43,226 nt of DNA from an uncultured Oscillospiraceae bacterium (GTDB taxonomy: Bacteria; Bacillota; Clostridia; Oscillospirales; Ruminococcaceae). A program made the position numbers and the translations under genes. The notes under the pieces were generated by a model that ran no database searches, was not told the DNA's origin, and worked only from the letters and a program-made list of their open reading frames with translations. The DNA is taken from NCBI GenBank assembly GCA_910587135.1, contig CAJULF010000024.1:1-43226 (forward strand). Reading direction: 5' to 3'. Every line of letters starts with the position of its first letter. The stretch's first letter is position 1. Shown here piece by piece: positions 41,798-43,226 of the stretch.

Positions 41798-41823
41798 GGA
41801 AAAGCCCCCACCGAAGTGAGGGC
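41798..41823 (-). terminator. Terminator of the 39-residue membrane peptide gene
   Basis: GCCCTCAC and GGTGGGGGC pair around TTC on the minus strand, followed by TTTTCC, 9 bp after the peptide stop codon. Confidence 0.75.
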
Positions 41824-41832
41824 AGGCAAATT

Positions 41833-41952
41833 TTAAAGTATCTTGGATAATACCGTTAAAGCTAAGTAGATATAAGCAAATAAAGCAGCGGTAAGTAAGC
41901 AGTCTGTAACCAAGTCTTTGAAAAATTCGCCGATTTTCCTCATCAATTCCAT
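41833..41952 (-). CDS. Small membrane peptide (39 residues), toxin-like
   Basis: MELMRKIGEFFKDLVTDCLL and onward: an amphipathic charged N-terminus, then one membrane helix (LLTAALFAYIYLALTVL), then SKIL. It is supported as a gene by a very strong SD (GGAAAGGGGGTG), a promoter about 75 bp upstream (TTGCAT-N17-TATAAT), and a terminator directly after the stop. The leader has ATCACC..GGTGAT pairing that would partly cover the SD. Size, shape and antisense placement within the element are those of type I toxins or small membrane regulators. I recognise no family. Confidence 0.65.
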   Translation of the reverse strand: MELMRKIGEFFKDLVTDCLLTAALFAYIYLALTVLSKIL

Positions 41953-42027
41953 TTTATCACCCCCTTTCCGGTGATTTTCTTACCTTCTTTCTTTGAGGCG
42001 TGTTTTATTTAGTTGTGTGGTAACTCT

Positions 42028-42056
42028 ATTATAGCACAAAATCGGGCGGTATGCAA
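42028..42056 (-). promoter_or_regulatory. Promoter of the 39-residue membrane peptide gene
   Basis: Minus-strand TTGCAT (42051-42056) and TATAAT (42028-42033) are 17 bp apart. The -35 is weak and the -10 perfect. Confidence 0.6.
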
Positions 42057-42086
42057 CTAAAAAAATGTATATAAGGAAGTGAACAA

Positions 42087-42392
42087 ATGCCCGAATTTAT
42101 AGGAAATTATTTAATTTCCGGCTGGATCGGAGACCGTTTGCGGCAAGCGCTTGAAGACGGATATTTTACAAGCGGCGAGGATATTTATTATTTTGCAAAA
42201 CATATTTTCGTCCCCATGTTTTCTTTTTGTTACCTTTCTATCCTTTATTTAGTTGCATTTATCCTACTTGTTTTAATTGTCTTTAATGTGGTTTTGTTAT
42301 TGGTTCTTCTCATATATTACCGCATTCGCAAAGGCAGAGTAATACACCTATACCCGCCTAAAAAACAGCCACCATTCAACCGAAAGGTCTGA
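42087..42392 (+). CDS. Small membrane protein of unknown function
   Basis: The 101-residue protein starts MPEFIGNYLISGWIGDRLRQ and has two membrane segments in the middle (FVPMFSFCYLSILYLVAFIL and LIVFNVVLLLVLLIYY), then a basic, proline-rich tail (LYPPKKQPPFNRKV). SD AAGGAAGTG. I do not recognise the family. Its last codons lie in copy 2 of the 71-bp repeat. It reads in the same direction as the following genes of the element. Confidence 0.7.
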   Translation: MPEFIGNYLISGWIGDRLRQALEDGYFTSGEDIYYFAKHIFVPMFSFCYLSILYLVAFILLVLIVFNVVLLLVLLIYYRIRKGRVIHLYPPKKQPPFNRKV

Positions 42393-42440
42393 TTTCTCTA
42401 ACCTCGTTTAGCGGTTGCGAGGAAAAATAAAACCGCTGCC
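42370..42440 (+). repeat. About 71-bp direct repeat, copy 2
   Basis: This is the partner of 41606-41677. It covers the stop codon of the 101-residue gene and the linker to the next gene, with the same CCTCG..CGAGG inversion. Confidence 0.75.
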
Positions 42441-42496
42441 AACCCGAAAGGGTAAAAAACGGCAAGCCGCAAAGCCGAAAGCGGAGAAAGGAAAAG

Positions 42497-42691
42497 ATGG
42501 AAGTAACATTTGACGAGTTAGACAGACGGTTAAAGGATTGCAGCCCAAACCCATATACGGAGGAAGAATTTAAGGAGCGCCACCGGCTGATGGTTGAAAT
42601 AGTACACGCTGCTTCTCCCTCTGAATTAAGCAGTTATACAACGGATTTTTTGCGTGAGCTTCATGCAATGCTTTACCCTGAGGAGGTGTAA
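42497..42691 (+). CDS. Small acidic protein of unknown function
   Basis: The 64-residue protein (MEVTFDELDRRLKDCSPNPY) is helical and acidic, with SD AGAAAGGAAAAG. No family recognised. It ends 2 bp before the next start, so the two are coupled. Small soluble genes like this are common in conjugative elements of Clostridia. Confidence 0.65.
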   Translation: MEVTFDELDRRLKDCSPNPYTEEEFKERHRLMVEIVHAASPSELSSYTTDFLRELHAMLYPEEV

Positions 42692-42693
42692 AA

Positions 42694-43173
42694 ATGGAAA
42701 AGTTAATAGGCGCGCAGATAAAAGCGGGTCAGTTCCTGGACAAGCAAACGCTTAGAATGGTAGATTACAACAATCTTGTTCTGTACACAACAACGACTTG
42801 TGACAACGGCTTTGGGGAGATGTACACACATGAAACCAAGATAAAGAACGACGCGAGCACCATAATAAGCGTATTCGGGCAGCCCATAAGCATGAAGTGG
42901 CTTAAAGAGCGCTTGGGCTGGTACGTTATAATCCTGCTGAACGATTACAAAAAGCCCGTTCGCGTTGAGTTCTACAAGGAAGACCCCACGCTTCAGCCGG
43001 TCGCATATAAAGGCGAACCGACCGCCGAGGGCATAACCGATTACGAGCACCCCGCAAAGCAAGAGGTTGTCAATGAAATAGCGGGGGATTACCCGCCCGA
43101 ATTTATGCCGGAGTTCTCAAACGAAACCGTTTCCGAAAGCTCCGACGATAATACGGAAAGAAAGGGGGCGTAA
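42694..43173 (+). CDS. Protein of unknown function from the accessory element
   Basis: The 159-residue soluble protein (MEKLIGAQIKAGQFLDKQTL) has a mixed alpha/beta first 110 residues and an acidic, probably disordered tail (SNETVSESSDDNTERKGA). SD GAGGAGGTG overlaps the previous stop. No motif recognised. Its position in a tight run of small genes suggests a mobile-element operon. Confidence 0.7.
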   Translation: MEKLIGAQIKAGQFLDKQTLRMVDYNNLVLYTTTTCDNGFGEMYTHETKIKNDASTIISVFGQPISMKWLKERLGWYVIILLNDYKKPVRVEFYKEDPTLQPVAYKGEPTAEGITDYEHPAKQEVVNEIAGDYPPEFMPEFSNETVSESSDDNTERKGA

Positions 43174-43175
43174 AA

Positions 43176-43226
43176 ATGCAAATGCTTGATTGGGGCATGT
43201 GCGGCGTGATAGTCGCGGTAATAGCG
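43176..43226 (+). CDS. Start of a further gene, cut by the window end
   Basis: ATG 43176 follows AAAGGGGGCG just after the previous stop. The 17 visible residues, MQMLDWGMCGVIVAVIA, look like the start of a membrane segment. The product cannot be named. Confidence 0.55.
   Translation, partial: MQMLDWGMCGVIVAVIA

Overview
The window looks like chromosome of an endospore-forming Clostridia bacterium, most likely a gut Oscillospiraceae/Ruminococcaceae type. Evidence seen: many sporulation genes (sigE, spoIIGA, sigG, spoVB, yabP, yabQ, cotJABC), the Firmicutes cluster spoVB-mazG-hup-rqcP-yabP-yabQ-divIC, strong Shine-Dalgarno sequences, and many promoters of the form TTGACA-N17-TATAAT. The host assignment is inference.

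Layout. 1-3.98 kb: tRNA-Pro with a decayed tRNA-Pro-like copy in its leader, then a two-gene operon of a P-type ATPase that has lost its catalytic motifs and a DUF368 (undecaprenyl-phosphate translocase family) membrane protein. 4.2-7.1 kb: a broken ECF sigma gene, sigG behind a hairpin that buries its ribosome binding site, and spoIIGA-sigE pointing the opposite way, tail to tail with sigG. 7.1-17.3 kb: prfC, uvrB-phosphatase-uvrA, mscL, a GNAT remnant and a family 2 glycoside hydrolase. 17.5-24.4 kb: aspS, a radC-family gene, tRNA-Arg, and an ECF sigma factor translationally coupled to a 1013-residue membrane protein that is probably its anti-sigma/sensor. 24.6-31.2 kb: cls and the sporulation/division cluster. 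31.6-39.4 kb: cotJABC, a membrane protein, DUF4364, HAD, aroC-aroA-aroB and a Xer-type recombinase.

39.4-43.2 kb is accessory DNA: a promoter-rich palindromic region without convincing genes, a DinJ-YoeB toxin-antitoxin pair, and the left part of what looks like an integrated plasmid or conjugative element. That element has an XRE repressor diverging from a consensus promoter, four copies of a 16-bp palindromic operator, an exact match to the ParB-binding site parS overlapping the fourth operator, a string of small unknown genes, and a 39-residue membrane peptide on the opposite strand with its own promoter and terminators.

Three copies of a short structured repeat (193-252 bp, imperfect terminal inverted repeats starting CAGnCTGTA) are dispersed through the chromosome part. 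Each sits exactly between two copies of a hairpin (19, 28 or 23 bp) that differs from site to site. This suggests a mobile element that targets stem-loops and duplicates the whole stem-loop. It is, with the parS/operator switch and the pseudo-ATPase, the most unusual content of the window.
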